Source: Chlorocebus sabaeus (lineage: Eukaryota; Chordata; Mammalia; Primates; Cercopithecidae). Taken from it: DNA of 64,000 nt. The notes below the pieces were generated by a model. That model was not told the DNA's origin. It made no database searches and was given only the letters and a program-made list of their open reading frames with translations. The stretch covers positions 15,815,326 through 15,879,325 of the forward strand of contig NC_132926.1 of NCBI RefSeq assembly GCF_047675955.1, in the 5' to 3' direction. Made by a program: the position numbers and the translations under genes. This document shows positions 1 to 13,962 of the stretch, piece by piece (the first letter of the stretch is position 1; the number at the start of each line of letters is the position of its first letter).

Positions 1-2284
1 TTGTTGGTTGTTTAAATTTTGGCTCTCCTCTTACCTTCTTCCAGTTCTAGCTTTCTAGAGTTAAAGTCTAGAGGAAGAGATGAGAGAGATATTAGGGCTT
101 ATTTAATGAAACAATTCCACTGATTCTGGTGAAGACATACTTTCTGTCACATTCTGGCGTGCTATAGTCTGACTGCTGCTGTAGCCTCGGCTGGTACGTG
201 GTTTCCATGTGTGGGATGCTCTCCCAAGATCTCTGCCTCTTACTTGGCTCTGCGCCCATTGAAACCCTGTGGCAAGACTGCTGATTCTGTAACTCAGCAA
301 GTATCCAGGCAGGGAGTGAGATGCCAACTTCCCTTTACTATAATTTACTGCCTATAATTTACTTTAAAATACATCAGGATAGACAGTGGGATACAGTGAC
401 CTGTGCACTGAATTCATTCTCTTGGAAAAGTTAGTCCACATTTAATCTAGTCTAATCAGAAATGCATAGTCCAATGAAGGATAGCTAGCATGTGAAGATT
501 TCAAGCAGGGATCTACAGATGGCTAAGACATGCATTTTAAATATCCCTGTATAAATCTTTACTAGAGGACTTACTAACTAGGATAAGGTGAATTCGAAGA
601 GTGAAATGTGGAGTTTAAAATATGGGGGTGGCTAAAAATCTTGTCCTTGTATAAACAGGGTAAACCCTGGTAAATCAGTCCACTCTTGAAACCTAACACA
701 TTTAGAGAAATACATTTAGTCCATGGCATTCTACACTTGCCCACCTTGCCCCACAGTCTGAAGGATTCTGTTACCTGATTCAATTAGAAAACTAGTGGAT
801 CATGCTATCAGAATATTGTTGAAAACTTTCATGTGGCCAGTTGTCAAAGTACCTAATAGCCAGAGAGTACGAATTACCCGAGTTTATAGAAAAAGACTGA
901 ATGCTCCATTTTGGTGTCTGCTTGCTAAAAAATGTTTACATGAGTTGCAAAATTTGTTCTAGGTCCTTAGTAGGTGCTCAGTAGTGTCTACAGAATAAAT
1001 AAATTGCATAGGAACCTAAAAGACCTTCTATTTCTCACTTGCGAAAGAAGAAATGAGGCCTGACTAGAAATTGAGCGATCAGGAACATTTATTTATATGT
1101 GAGAATCTAATACACAGGGAAAACTGGATCTGGATAGCTAGCCAAATGAATAATAGAGAAATGAACTATTTCATTGCTTCCATGTCTGTTTATAATGGTT
1201 AAAGGGTTCGTCTACCATCCTCTTTACATGCTTAACCTCTCCTTGGAGTCGGGAATAAGGCACCTTCTTGTAGTCTATTCCAGGGGACACCAAGTGAAGT
1301 GTCTCCCTTGAGTCCAATTACACCCTCTTCCAAATAGGAGCCCTGTTACTTTCATGAAATCGTACAATCTCAGAGGAATAGCAGCTGCTTCTGCAGCTGT
1401 AATGCTGAGTAGAACCTTAAGTAAATAGCTAGAAAGGCCAGTGAACAATGAATTATAATAAACCAACTATAATTAGTAATAAAAGCCTTAAAATAACTGT
1501 ACTCATGAGATAGTATTGGTCACATCCTTGCTGTGTTCTGGAAATAATAGAATCATTTTTTTTGCCCAATGTAACTACAATGGTAATTAAAAGCTGATTT
1601 AGGATCAAAGGCAACCTCAAGGTTATAAATGTAAGTAGCTCGCTCTGAAAGTGTAAGTAGCTTGTTCCTAGTCACGTATTCACATTAAAAAAAAAGTGAG
1701 AAGGGGCTTTTGGATTCTACTTTAGGAAAAAACAGCTGGAAAAAATCAGCTGATAAGTGAACCAAATCACTCAATTGCTACAAAAGCATTTTTTATGCTT
1801 AAAACATTTTTGAGGGAGGGAAGACACAAGTTGGCATGAGGGGGAAAATCTGTTTATACAGTGCTTTCTCTCGAAAGGAAAATTTTAATTGCTAATATCC
1901 GTGATACAAGATGTGAAAGAAATTGAACTAATAGTGAATAATATAAGCAAAAGTAGTTGAATGATACTTCCAACACTTTTTAGCAACAGGTAGGAACTTT
2001 CTGGACCTAAACCAATTCACCTGTTGCTGTATGGTAAAAATATATATTTATCATTGTGTTTTTCTCACTGTTTCATAACCATTTATTATTACAGATTTAA
2101 AAAATTGTTTACTTGATGAAATTAAAATCTCTAGCTACAAGCACAAAACCACAGCAGAAAGAATGTATCAAAATCATTAAGGGCAAAGTTAAAAAATGTG
2201 TTAGATTTGGTGCTTCAGGATGAATATAATTTTCTATTAACAAGGAGTCTTCAAGGGAAACACATGGTGTGAGCCCATATCATT
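1..2284. other. Unique AT-rich intergenic sequence
   Basis: No gene, RNA gene or clear transposable element is seen. Around 950-1010 a short stretch ("agtaggtgctcagtag" followed by "gaataaataaattg") resembles the 3' end of an L2 LINE, too short for a firm call. The small minus-strand ORFs at 103-327, 574-783 and 1275-1466 have no recognisable domain and are of the length expected by chance. Confidence 0.6.
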
Positions 2285-2430
2285 GGTATTAGACATAGTG
2301 AGCAAAATAAAAACAGACTTGACCTCATGGAGTTTACAGTCCACCTAGAGAGACAGGCATTCACCAATTAATGACACAGATACATGTACAGTCACTAAGT
2401 GCTTTAAAGAGGAAGTCCAGAGGGCCATGA
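2285..2430 (-). repeat. L2 LINE 3' fragment
   Basis: The plus strand reads as the antisense of a typical mammalian L2 tail: an "agtgagcaaaataaa" segment, then "ctcatggagtttacagt" and "gagagacaggcattcac". In L2 this corresponds to the stretch just upstream of the 3' end. It is diverged, so the edges are approximate. The CT-rich sequence just downstream (2440-2640) may be another L2 piece but is weaker. Confidence 0.6.
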
Positions 2431-3199
2431 GAACCTTTTGTTAGTTCCTCTTATGTGCCATGCCACCTTTAGCCATAGAACATTTTTGCACACATGAAAA
2501 TGACTCTGCTCCCTCACCCCCTCATGCCATTTTCCTCTCTCACTCCTCCACAGGGTCCCTTCACCTAGTGGTCATCCTTCCTGTCCCAAAGAGCTCTTCT
2601 TCAGAGATTCATCCTTTGACCACCTCCCTACCCTCCCAAGACTAGCTAATTTGCCTGAACTCCAGAGGAAACCCTTCTAATGATATTCTGATTGGTGTCA
2701 AGGAACACACTGGTTTCATTCATTCCAGCCGTGACAATGTGCTCATTTCTCTTCTCTGCGAAGGTGCACCTTCTGCTTGTGGCCACCTAATTCTTGACAC
2801 TGGGTTTTCCACCATCATGATTTGACCTGGGTCCCTGGTTTCCCACCTTGGCCTTTTGACCCCTCCTATTTCCCACACTGAGGGCATATTCTCTTTGGCT
2901 TCCGACCTAAGCTTTTCTCATTAGCAGGCACTAATGAGCACTCCAGTGAAAGCAGAAAGGAGACCTCATCACACCTCTATCTCTCTTGGAACTTATGTGA
3001 TGCCAGGCCTGACTTCCAACCCAAAGAAAAGTGGGATCAAAATATGTTTACAGACTTATCACCATAAAAGAAAGAAGATTCTATTTTGGACATATCTTAC
3101 TGACTGAGCAAGGCTTCATAGTATTTGAGTCAAACAACTTTTTATCTTTTTTACTTTGTCCTGTATAGACAATGTGAATATCCAACATATTTAGGGTAT
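2431..3199. other. Unique sequence, moderately GC-rich, no gene
   Basis: This interval is less AT-rich than its surroundings and C/T-biased on the plus strand. A 61-residue plus-strand ORF (2460-2645) is Ser/Pro/His-rich and has no recognisable domain, so I treat it as noise. Part of 2440-2640 could be diverged L2. I see no promoter or splice arrangement. Confidence 0.5.
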
Positions 3200-3390
3200 T
3201 TCAGACACTGCTACATGTTTTCCGCATGTTTTCTGGTTCAATTTTTATAACGAACTCATCAGATGGATTCAATTTTTATTCCCATTTTACAGGTTGGGAG
3301 ACCATAATTTGAAGATGTTAAATAGCTTGCCCAAATTACATGGTTAGAAAAGTCAGGAATTATCTGAGGCCTGTGTTATTCCAAAACCCT
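3200..3390 (+). repeat. MIR SINE fragment
   Basis: The core features of a mammalian-wide interspersed repeat are visible in order: "cccattttacaggttggga", then "gttaaatagcttgccca", then "ttacatggttag". These match the MIR core (fraction-of-genes motif CCCATTTTACAGATGAGG, then TAACTTGCCCAAGGTCAC). It is an ancient, inactive copy. Confidence 0.75.
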
Positions 3391-4424
3391 CACCTTAATA
3401 GCTGGAGTATCTTCCAAGAAAGTGAAACACTTATTCCTCTATGCTATATTTTGTACTTTATTCCTGGATTTAAAATAGATTAAATTCATGTCATAACAAG
3501 AAAACAGGATGTTTTAAGTGAAAAGACTCCATGTATGAGTTGAAAACTTAATTATCATTATACCAGCATATCTAGCCAAAAAGATTTAAAATATTAACAA
3601 CAACATTAATTTTCTCTGTGGATTATTTTGGGATTGACATAATATAAAATAGCAGGCCAGCCATTCAAATTCTGCAACCAATTCTTAAGACTTGTCTAAA
3701 ACCTAAATTATACCTTAATATATTCAACTGAATTTTAGTGTCATGGATAACTTTTCTCACTCCTACATGAATTATTTTTCTTTCTGTCTCTAAACAGGAG
3801 GGGGAAATGTGTATTAACAAACAAGATGTTGTAAAATTTGAAGAATATTGAAAATTTCGCTTCAAGTGTAGAAAGCTCAGTTTATTTAATAATTCAAACC
3901 TGTCTTCCTAGGTGGGCTTCAGAATTACAATGAAAAGTTAGGAGCATGAGACTGCCTTCCCCAGGAAGCACACTCTTCTTAGCATACCGATCAGAACGTT
4001 TTCCTCTTTGTCTTCAATAGATCAATAATATTGAGGCTGCTAAAGTATATGTCCAACAGAGGACTCCATTTCAGAATTCACTCATGAGATTTTTTCCAAG
4101 ACAGCAGCTGATCCTATCTGCAACTCATCAATTTCTTACCTCCTCTGACCATAGCTTATATGTATCTAACATCAAGAGTTCTTATCCTAACTCTTTTACA
4201 TTATAGCAGTTTCCTTTGGGATTATATTTCAGAACGTAAAATGCTCTTTGGGAACTATTTAATTTTTCCTCAGCTTGTTCTTTTTCCTGTCCATCCACCC
4301 TTCCCCCCTGAAAATCCCACAGACTTGTCATTTTTTAAGTTGAAGTATAAGCTGTATCATAAAGTTTATCCTCTGTAGGCATGAATAAGCAAAACCAGAA
4401 TGAAAGGAAAGAACTGAAACACCA

Positions 4425-4430
<6 letters not shown>
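3391..4430. other. Unique AT-rich sequence, no feature
   Basis: Nothing supportable is seen. A minus-strand ORF at 3665-3865 and a plus-strand ORF at 4160-4378 show no domain or coding bias. Confidence 0.6.

Positions 4431-4467
<37 letters not shown>
4431..4467. repeat. (CA)n dinucleotide microsatellite
   Basis: There are about 18 uninterrupted CA units. A short (CATA)n run follows at about 4489-4503 and an A-run at about 4522-4533. Pure CA tracts of this length are usually length-polymorphic. The translated Cys-Val run of the overlapping minus-strand ORF is simply this repeat. Confidence 0.97.
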
Positions 4468-4470
<3 letters not shown>

Positions 4471-4569
4471 GCTATAAATCTGTAGAAAGCATACATACAT
4501 ACAAGCAACCTATTTGGTGTTAAAAAAAAAAAAAGAATAGAAAATCTAATTAAATCCTCACACACGAAA

Positions 4570-5543
4570 AAACACAGAAATGTCTAATGTTACAGGTTTC
4601 AAAACTAGACATTCTCAAGCATTTATTAAAAAGAAAATACTAATAAAAAATAATACATTAGTTGTAAGAGTTTTTAGACTTTTCAGAGTGCTGTTACATA
4701 TGTTATCTCACTGCCTTTTTGGAGCTTGAACAAATCTAATGCAATGTGTAATTTGCCTCGGTACTATGGTACGTTTCTATTTTATAAAAGAAAACTGTAA
4801 ATAGGGTTAGATGTCCAAAAAAAGCAAAACAAACTGCTTACTAAATAGAGAGAAGGCATCCATGAAGATGGCAAGGACAGTCAAGTTTCGAGAAAGCACA
4901 TAATTAACTATGGCTTGGAAGTTTTCCAAAGTCTCATTCACCAACTGGCTAACACTTAGGCTGAAACACGCTGGGTGACAGGAAGAACTCTCAGGGTGAG
5001 AGCTACCAGCTCTGAAACAGAGGCTCATTAGAACACATCAGGGCTGCCTCCACGATAGCCCTTCCTGGTCCAGGGCAATAGATGCAACGAAGCAAAAGGG
5101 AACCTCGATACGGGCTCATCTGACAATGTAGCCAAGTCATGATGATGGCTTAGATTGAAAATCAAAGAAAAAGATCACACTGGTAAAAACTGTGAACACA
5201 CAAAATTGAAACTCGACAGAGTCATAGATGGTAGATTTTATATCTAGGTCTGTTCATGGATATTGATATAATTTTTTAAAAAGTTTTCTGTTATCATTTG
5301 TTTACTCAGTCATTTAAATAACTTCCCTTAAGCAGCTGTACATCAGACAATGGGGGGGTTAAAAAATGAATATGAGAACAAGACACTGTCTTATCAGCAA
5401 GCAGCTCCTGGACTAGAGATGAAACTGATGAGTAAGGAGAATTATGATAAGTGGTAAGTTGAGAGTGTAATGAGGGACCCGGGTAACTAACTTAGCCTGG
5501 GAGGAGAGAGAAGCAGCTGTTTGTATTTTGATAAGTACATGCA
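4570..5543. other. Unique sequence with one exon-like island
   Basis: No transposable element is recognised. A minus-strand open stretch at 4807-5028 contains a segment (about 4842-4960) bounded on the minus strand by an AG acceptor-like site (TTTCAG) and a strong GTAAGC donor-like site. The product is not recognised, so no gene is called. Confidence 0.4.
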
Positions 5544-5568
5544 TTTTTTTTTTTTTTTTTTTTTTTTT
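5544..5568. repeat. Poly(T) tract, 25 bases
   Basis: An uninterrupted run of 25 T. No Alu or L1 body is recognisable next to it, so it may be a bare slippage tract or the tail of a diverged retroelement. Confidence 0.9.
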
Positions 5569-8475
5569 ATGTATGTGAGTAGCAAGAAAGGTTACAATTC
5601 TGACTAAGAACAAGTAAAATAACAAATGAAGTTACTGTCGATTTGCATATTCACTTAGAAACAAGAATTCAATACTTTGATTGGGTGAACACAGTAGTGA
5701 CTCTTTAGTTTTATGATACATGTGCTGTCATTCCTGGGGATTACCTACAGAAGAGCTTCAACAGGGGGCTGCTCTTTAAACACCATGCAGAGCCGTCTGG
5801 AAGTCTTCGTTGAATCTGGAAGAGAGGAAAAGCACCAGTTAAAGCTATCAGCTTATGACACAAAGGTAGCACTGAGAATAAGTGATAGGAAATATCCACA
5901 CCACAAAGATCTGCCCACCGAACACAGAGAATGCCAAGGACATAGGTGGATTAGTGGGTTTATCGCAGAAGTGACAGGTTTCTGCATTTCAGAAGCATCA
6001 TGCTGGAGTGGGTGATGGAAGAGCTTTATATGAATAAAACCAAGATCCCCATTCACTGGAAAACCTTGGACTTCTTTTTTGATCTAAACCCAGTTTGGAA
6101 ATCCTAGATTAACCCGATAGAGCCATTTTTCTTCTGTTTAAGTTGCTGCTTCCATGAGGATTCGAGCAAATTCTGAAATGCAACGCCTGTCACTGTAACC
6201 ATTAACAAACATGATATGGAAGTAAAGAGAAAATACTTAAAAAAAAAAAACAACTTCTGCTTTTAATAGTTTTGCTTTATTCCCAAAGGTCACACAAGCT
6301 ATTTGTCTGTCTCTCTGTTGAGTGGCTGTATTCATGTCATTTCATCATTTAGACAGATAATCAGAAGTCAGTATTTGTCTTAGGTTTGGACTTAATACAA
6401 TTCACTGAAAAGAAATGCAATGGGCAAACACTGTGAAAACTGCAAAACAGGACACCTTACTCTAAGTCAACTATCTCATGAGTAAGTCTTTCTACTGGGT
6501 TCAATCTTATATGAGAATCTTAAGAGAATTTACAACATGCCACCATAACACACTTGTGAATTTCTTTTAATGTTGGTAGCACAAATTAAAACAACGAACA
6601 CAAGAAAATTACATTTCGGCCTTCTCCAAGTATAAACCTGAGAATGAAGGTGACAAGGCAAATATTTAGGATTATACACAAGTGTAGAGACACCTGATGA
6701 TTTTATCAGGTTCCTGAATTGCTTTGGGACTTTCGTCTGAGTTCTGACAGGCAATCAGATGAAAACTGTCAATTGTAATAATTGGAAAATACCTATTTAG
6801 CAAAATCTGATGTTGGAGCTCTAAAATATTTCTCACTCTATCTGCATTAGAGTTTCCAGAACTACAATCACAAGAGAAACACAGTGGAAATGAAAAAGCA
6901 GATGTTTTGGCCTCTATTTCCAAGGTAACTGTACTAACTGCTAATTTTTAATGAATATTAGCTCTAAAGAGCTTTGCTTCTTGGGCCTAGCTTTTCAAAC
7001 AGGAACCTAAAACCCTCTGCAGAACTTTGTTTTGATGAGCGTGATCGTTCCCTTTGCTTCTGAAAAGAAAATAACAATAATTAAGCACTTAAAGCTTCTG
7101 CAGTTGAGGCTATTTTTTATCCTTCTTAAAAAAAATCATCAGACTCTTTGTAAACAGGACCTAATTAATATAACTAGTTTCATCATAATTATCAACCTCG
7201 TAAGACATATTTTGTATCCATGATGTACAATCTGCACAGAATTCCCTAAGTTGTAACTATGGAGAAAATTACTGGTCATCAGAGTTTACCAAATGGCACT
7301 GTAAAGAAACACTAAACCCATTAGAATAGCAGGTTTCATTTACCAGAAGATATTAAAATCCCGTCAATGTGATTTCCATCATGAAGGTTTTCACTGAAAT
7401 AATAAAAAATGAATGAAGGAAATCAAATGTAGTCATCTAGTTAAATATTCATTTTCCAATCTTTAGAGAGCTGTTTATGATACTTTGAACACCTGGCCTT
7501 TACTAGAGCATTGTCTGATTTTAAACTTGTTCTCATACCATAGCAAATTCCAGGAAGGCCACCGGTTAAGTCCATAATTAAGAAAAAGCCAAAATAATGA
7601 AGTGTCCTTCTTCTGAATCCGGGAGTAATGGAACAAACCTTTGATTCTAGTTAAAAAAAAAAAAAAAAAAATTCCTGGAGAATTCTTTCAGTGCCTGGGC
7701 CAGAGGCAAGTGGAGCTCCAGTGGTTCAAAATTTAAGGAGACACTCACTCAGAGGTGTGGACCGTCCACGTTCATGAAATTGAGAGTAAGGGTCTCCTTA
7801 TATTTTTCTGCATAGGCACCTCATTTACTTCATTCCAGTCCTAGCCCTGAGTCCTCTGGCATTTGTGGTAATCATATCTCATTGCAGTTTTATTGATAAC
7901 CATGAAAACAACAAAAATTAAAAAAAGATTTTTGTCCCGTGTTTGATAGATTTGTAAGACTGTATGTTTTCTACAACTGCAACTTAAATAAGAACATGCA
8001 TTTTGGTAAATATAAGACAAGATAAATGCAAAATCCTCAGATAGGGATAGGAGGTAAGAAATCAGGTAAGGTGAGGTAAAGGAGAAGCTTCCTAGGTTAT
8101 TTCCTAATCTTATCCCCCCTTCACACACCCAGGGGTTACCCTGGTGAGTAGCATGGTCATTGGGAAATATCAAATACAGTGCTAGGAAAGAAACAAGTGG
8201 AATAGCGAAAGAAAAATAAATGAAAACACAGCATTTTTAAGGCAAAGAATGCAATCAAGAAGGCACATGCCTCAGTGAAACAAAACAATCAAAATGCTGA
8301 GATATAAAGTGGAAAGAAAAAGGACATGTAAACTAGGATTTCAGTTCTGAATTCAAATCTGAGCCCTGTCCTATATATGAACTTTTGAAGCAAGTTAATT
8401 TCTATGAAACTTAGTTTCTTCATCTATGAATTAAGAATGATAGAACCACAAGAGCAAAATCATAGCAATAATAGC
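5569..8475. other. Unique AT-rich sequence, no gene
   Basis: This contains a 20-base poly(A) at 7652-7671 and a 39-base motif at 6341-6379 shared with 14.4 and 50.6 kb. The 100-residue plus ORF at 5713-6015 and the 110-residue minus ORF at 7841-8173 have no recognisable domain and no flanking promoter, so I regard them as chance ORFs. Confidence 0.55.
6341..6379 (+). repeat. Copy A of unassigned three-copy motif
   Basis: The segment reads "catcatttagacagataatc" and then "agaagtca". It closely matches the core of two longer copies at about 14420-14465 and 50590-50632, except for a two-base gap in the "tttaaag" part and a single-base gap after "cagaa". Homology outside this core is not evident here. 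I do not recognise it as a standard repeat family. Confidence 0.6.
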
Positions 8476-8598
8476 TCTATTGAGGTAGAACTGTACCTAT
8501 ATGCCAGGCACTTTGAACAAGTAATATCTCAGTATTAAGATTAAAGCTCTGGGAGATAGGCGTTTTTCCTATTTTACCAAAAAGAAAAGGTGAATGAT
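8476..8598 (+). repeat. MIR SINE fragment
   Basis: "tatatgccaggcactttga" is followed by "gtaatatctcagtatta" and then "gggagataggcgtttttcc" and "tattttacc". This is the MIR core in sense orientation: GTGCCAGGCACTG, then the AACTCATTTAATCC region, then GAGGTAGGTACTATT. It is an ancient copy. Confidence 0.75.
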
Positions 8599-9368
<770 letters not shown>

Positions 9369-9369
9369 T

Positions 9370-10759
9370 CATCAGGGTGTTACGTACAAAGGGCCAGGAG
9401 AGAGGAAATTGGAGGCCGTGGATTTTCATAATAATACAAATGAAATGTTAAGAAGCTTAGTGTGGTAGGAAGAGCTGTCACACTCCTAAAGCCAAACTGC
9501 CCACTCCTGCCCGTGGCCAGTCTGGGTTTCAGGGGCAGAGCTGGGAAAAAGACCTAGGAGTTAAGATACCTGAACTAGACAGCTGTCTTTGTTGGAACCA
9601 ACACGTTTCTCAGGAGTTTGTGAGTTGACAAATAGAAACAAAGACCTCAACTGCTGTTCGCAGTTGTACAACATAGATATCTTAGCCTGCAGGTAATACT
9701 TTTGTATTAGAGGAGCTTCAGATTTCAGCTGTAAGTGCACAGCTAAATACTGCTTAGAAATGCTTTCCCTTCATTTTTTTGCCTTCCATTTAGCTTTGTT
9801 AAACAAAAGATGATAATTCGTCTACTCAAAAGAAAACCTTATAGACACAAGTCTGTTTTCAATAGATAGAGGCCTGGAACTCTGAGAAATTTATGAAAGA
9901 ATAAAAAGGACATGGTTTGAAATAGAAATTGTTATTGCTGAGCAATTTCAACTTGCCCTCTCCTTCCAGTAATAGGTTGGAGGAAACCCATCACCGTTTA
10001 CTGTGCTGCCTCACATCAGGAAGCAGGATGTCAAGGAAAGCTTGTTGATTAAAAATTAGATACCTATATTTTTCATTAGCAATCACTTCAGAAAACAACA
10101 AACATATCTAAAGCCAAAATGTCAGAGCAAACATAAGATTACCCCATTCCCATTCTTAATACATAGGTAATTATTGTATCAGAACATTCAAAAGCTGCAG
10201 TCTAGATTACATAACCCAGCAGCCTCTTAAAGGGTCATGGAGATTTGCCTTTGAAGGCAGTAGATCTCAGAATTGAAGCTCCCAGCTCGTTGAGTAGAAG
10301 ATGTAATTTTTTGTTGTTCTGTGTAATCAGAATGCACTTGGGTTAGTAGCACATGTTACACCTAAACTTCACCAACCACAGCTGAGAAGGCAGATGGATA
10401 TGAGGAAAATAAGGGAGGAAGTCCCATGAAACCTGAAATCTCCTGACTCAAAGGATCTGTGTGGAGAAAGAGGGACTGTAGGTGTAGGTATTTTGGTAAC
10501 AGGGATGTCAGTGAACAGGCTGCCTTTGCGCTCTAAGACACAACATCATCTTACTTGGGAGAGGAGTAGGAGAGGACAGATTTGGGATATATTTTGGAGA
10601 ACCAATCAGCATCACTTTAGAGATCACTGTAGCCTTAGGCCTTCTATGATCACCCTAACTATATGGAAACCCAAACCCCAGCCAACTCTATCACATTACC
10701 CTGATTCTATTTTCTTCATAGCCTTTATCAATCATAACAATAACTTGTTTACTTCTTCA
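9370..10759. other. Unique sequence, no gene
   Basis: No repeat or gene is recognised. A 97-residue plus ORF at 10493-10786 runs into an L2 fragment and has no domain. Confidence 0.55.
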
Positions 10760-10862
10760 TTGTTTGTCTCTCCCAACAGAATGTAAGCTCTTAGACAAGA
10801 GGGTTCAGGGTTTTCCACTCTTTTATCTCTAGCACCATAGAACTGTGCTTGGCACCATTAGC
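10760..10862 (+). repeat. L2 LINE 3' fragment
   Basis: "agaatgtaagctcttagac", then "tttatctctagcaccatag" and "tgtgcttggcacc" match the sense L2 3' region (GAATGTAAGCTCC..., TATCCCCAGCGCC..., GTGCCTGGCACA). Diverged, with approximate edges. Confidence 0.7.
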
Positions 10863-12115
10863 AAGAAGCAAAACAGAGAAATATCAAAATCATTGTGCCT
10901 TAAATGTTATGCCATATTTAAGCAAAGAGTTTATGAAAATATATTGTTAAATATGTACATATTGGTAAGTATTTTCATATATTGCACATAAAAAGTATGT
11001 AAAACATATACATATAATTTGAATAATAATAAAATAAAATTCCATGTGGCTACAACCATCTTAAGAAGGGACCATTGCTGTTATCTTAAAAGCTGTCTTC
11101 CACAAAGTTAGGCCCAGCCCACACAAAGGACATGGATTCCTATCTCTAAGTATTTTCCTTTCCTTATTTCTCTTGATTAACTAGATTTGTGCAAGGGAAA
11201 TAGCATTAAGCAATGGGATACACTGGCTGGAGCTACGGTCCTATCCACAAAACTTTTTGTGATACACATTTTTTCTATAAATATTTATTTATGCTTATAT
11301 GCATTTACTAATGTTCAACATATTTTAAACATTATAAAACCTTTCAGAATGAGAGGTACAGAGTGTGCTTTTAAAAAATATAAATTTAAAATATTTTATG
11401 AATATTTATATAATTGTACAAACTGGTTTATTCTCATTAAATGTATTATTAGCATGATTAGTGCTATATTCTGTTAAATGAAAGATGTGCATATTACTAA
11501 AGAAGAATGAACACTGCCAATTTAACTCACATGCCACCCATCAATCATAAGGTACACGTCTAAAAATATTAGCAATGATAAAATATATAGACTTTATAAT
11601 CAATGAAATGCAGTACATTTTCTAATGAAAAATCGGATTGGACACAGTTGTTACTGAAATTGTGTTTCCATAATACAATATTATACAACTATATTAGGAC
11701 ATTTTAAGTGCCTAGTTACAAGATTATTTTAATTCCAATTTTGGATTTTGTGTTTGCTATAGCTATGATAAAGATACTTTACAAATACATATTTTTTGCA
11801 TATATATTATAAACACACACGGATACATATGTTATCTCCAAATAAAAGAAAAACATAAGATTGTTTTTTAATAATAAAATTTTTAATCCCACCCACCAAT
11901 TTAAAAGGTTTTGGTGTTGCAATTGCAAATTCTCAGAAGGGGGTGCATTTAACAATTTTTTTACAAATGACTTAAAAATACACTAAAGGTTCATATTCAG
12001 AAGATTTTAATGCAAGCTCAGCAACTGTGCATCTAAGTGTGTGTGAATGTATGTATATGTATGGGTGTTCTGGCTTTATCCATGGATTTATCACTCTCTC
12101 TTGAGTGGCTTTATC
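10863..12115. other. Very AT-rich unique sequence
   Basis: Strongly AT-rich with several TA/TATA-rich stretches. The 96-residue plus ORF at 11187-11477 is Ile/Phe/Tyr-rich as expected from base composition and has no domain. Confidence 0.6.
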
Positions 12116-12450
12116 CACTCTTGACAATAAATAATTTATTTATATTTTAATGTTGTCTTTGTAATACATTATCATGGCAATTTGTGTGCTTCTTTTTTTT
12201 TTTTTTTTGATTTTAGGGTTTTTTCCCACCAATATAGTGGAACATTGCCAATAAGAATTATTCATAAAAATATGACGTTGTTATTTTTTTCCAACGAGAC
12301 AATGTAAAGAGAGGAAAACTAATAATCTAAACAATATTTAACACCTTTGGCATCTGTTGAAAAGCAAATATGAAGACTAATGTTCTAGATAGCTCATTCA
12401 ATGTTTATCCTTGGGGCTGCTAGTTCATTTTTTATAGCTAGAAATACAAG
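12116..12450 (+). repeat. Local direct duplication, copy 1
   Basis: This block, from "cactcttgacaataaata" to "gctagaaatacaagg", is repeated in the same orientation at 13963-14306. I judge identity at about 95% by eye outside the T-rich segment, with small indels and about 39 extra bases near the right end of this copy. The T-run at about 12190-12208 differs in structure from the interrupted T-run of copy 2. No known repeat family is recognised. Confidence 0.9.
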
Positions 12451-12464
12451 GGAACATATTGGAA

Positions 12465-12595
12465 AAAGAAAAAAAAAATGAGCAGAGGACGTGAAAAAGA
12501 AGAGGAGGAGGAGTAAGAGGAGAAGGAAAGAAGAGGAAGATCTGGATAAGTTGGGCTAAGAAGAAGAGGAAAAGAAAGAAGAAGAGGCCCAGTGC
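12465..12595 (+). repeat. GA-rich purine tract (left half)
   Basis: Almost pure purine on the plus strand (GAAGAGGAGGAGG-like units). It continues at 12895-13010 on the other side of an Alu, so the Alu appears to have inserted into a pre-existing GA tract. Confidence 0.9.
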
Positions 12596-12894
<299 letters not shown>

Positions 12895-12895
<1 letters not shown>

Positions 12896-13010
12896 AGAAA
12901 GAAAGAAGAAGAAGAGAAGGAAAAGGGGGAAAGGAAGGCTAGGGAAAAGGGAAGGAGGAGAGAGAAAGGGGAGGAAAAAGGAAAAGGGAGGATAAAGGGG
13001 AAATAAATAT
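12895..13010 (+). repeat. GA-rich purine tract (right half)
   Basis: A continuation of the purine tract after the Alu, mostly GGAAAAGGGGGAAAGGAAGG-type sequence. Long homopurine runs can adopt triplex structures. Here the tract is the mirror partner of the CT-rich tract at 13607-13733. Confidence 0.9.
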
Positions 13011-13537
<527 letters not shown>

Positions 13538-13606
13538 TAAGACCACTGCTTAAGCACCAATTAATTTAATTTTGCAACATTAAAAATATATTAGCTAGAA
13601 AGGATA

Positions 13607-13733
13607 AGAAAAATCCTTCCTTCCTTCAATTCCTCCCTTCCTCTCTGCCTCCCTTCCTTTTTCTTTTCCTTCCACAGTTCTTTTTTCTCTCCCTCTTCTA
13701 ACTTGTCTGCCTGTCCCGTCTCTCTCTCAAGAG
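13607..13733 (+). repeat. CT-rich pyrimidine tract (TTCC-like)
   Basis: Mostly CCTTCCTTCC-type sequence with short interruptions. Together with the GA tract 12465-13010 and the inverted Alus it makes the interval between the two duplication copies a large imperfect inverted repeat. Confidence 0.9.
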
Positions 13734-13962
13734 GGAAAAGTTATTTCTTAAAAGTAAATATTACATACAATGAATTCACCCAAACAAGTTCTTGAGTTGG
13801 TTTTTGAAAATCAGTATATTGAGAGTAAAATTGGGAAGAAAAGCTCATAGAATGAACTACTATAGTCGTGCATACCATCTTATTATAGAGAAGACATACA
13901 ATCAGGTTTTGAAGTATGTACCCTTTTTCACTGTTAATATCATAAATTGCTGCTTTATAAAA

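Noticed and set aside
5544..5568. Poly(T) tract as the tail of a processed pseudogene or retroelement
   Set aside because: No recognisable body or target-site duplication on either side.
5713..6015. 100-residue plus-strand ORF
   Set aside because: No recognisable domain, signal peptide or homologue from memory, and no supporting promoter or splice context. Frames of this length occur by chance in 64 kb.
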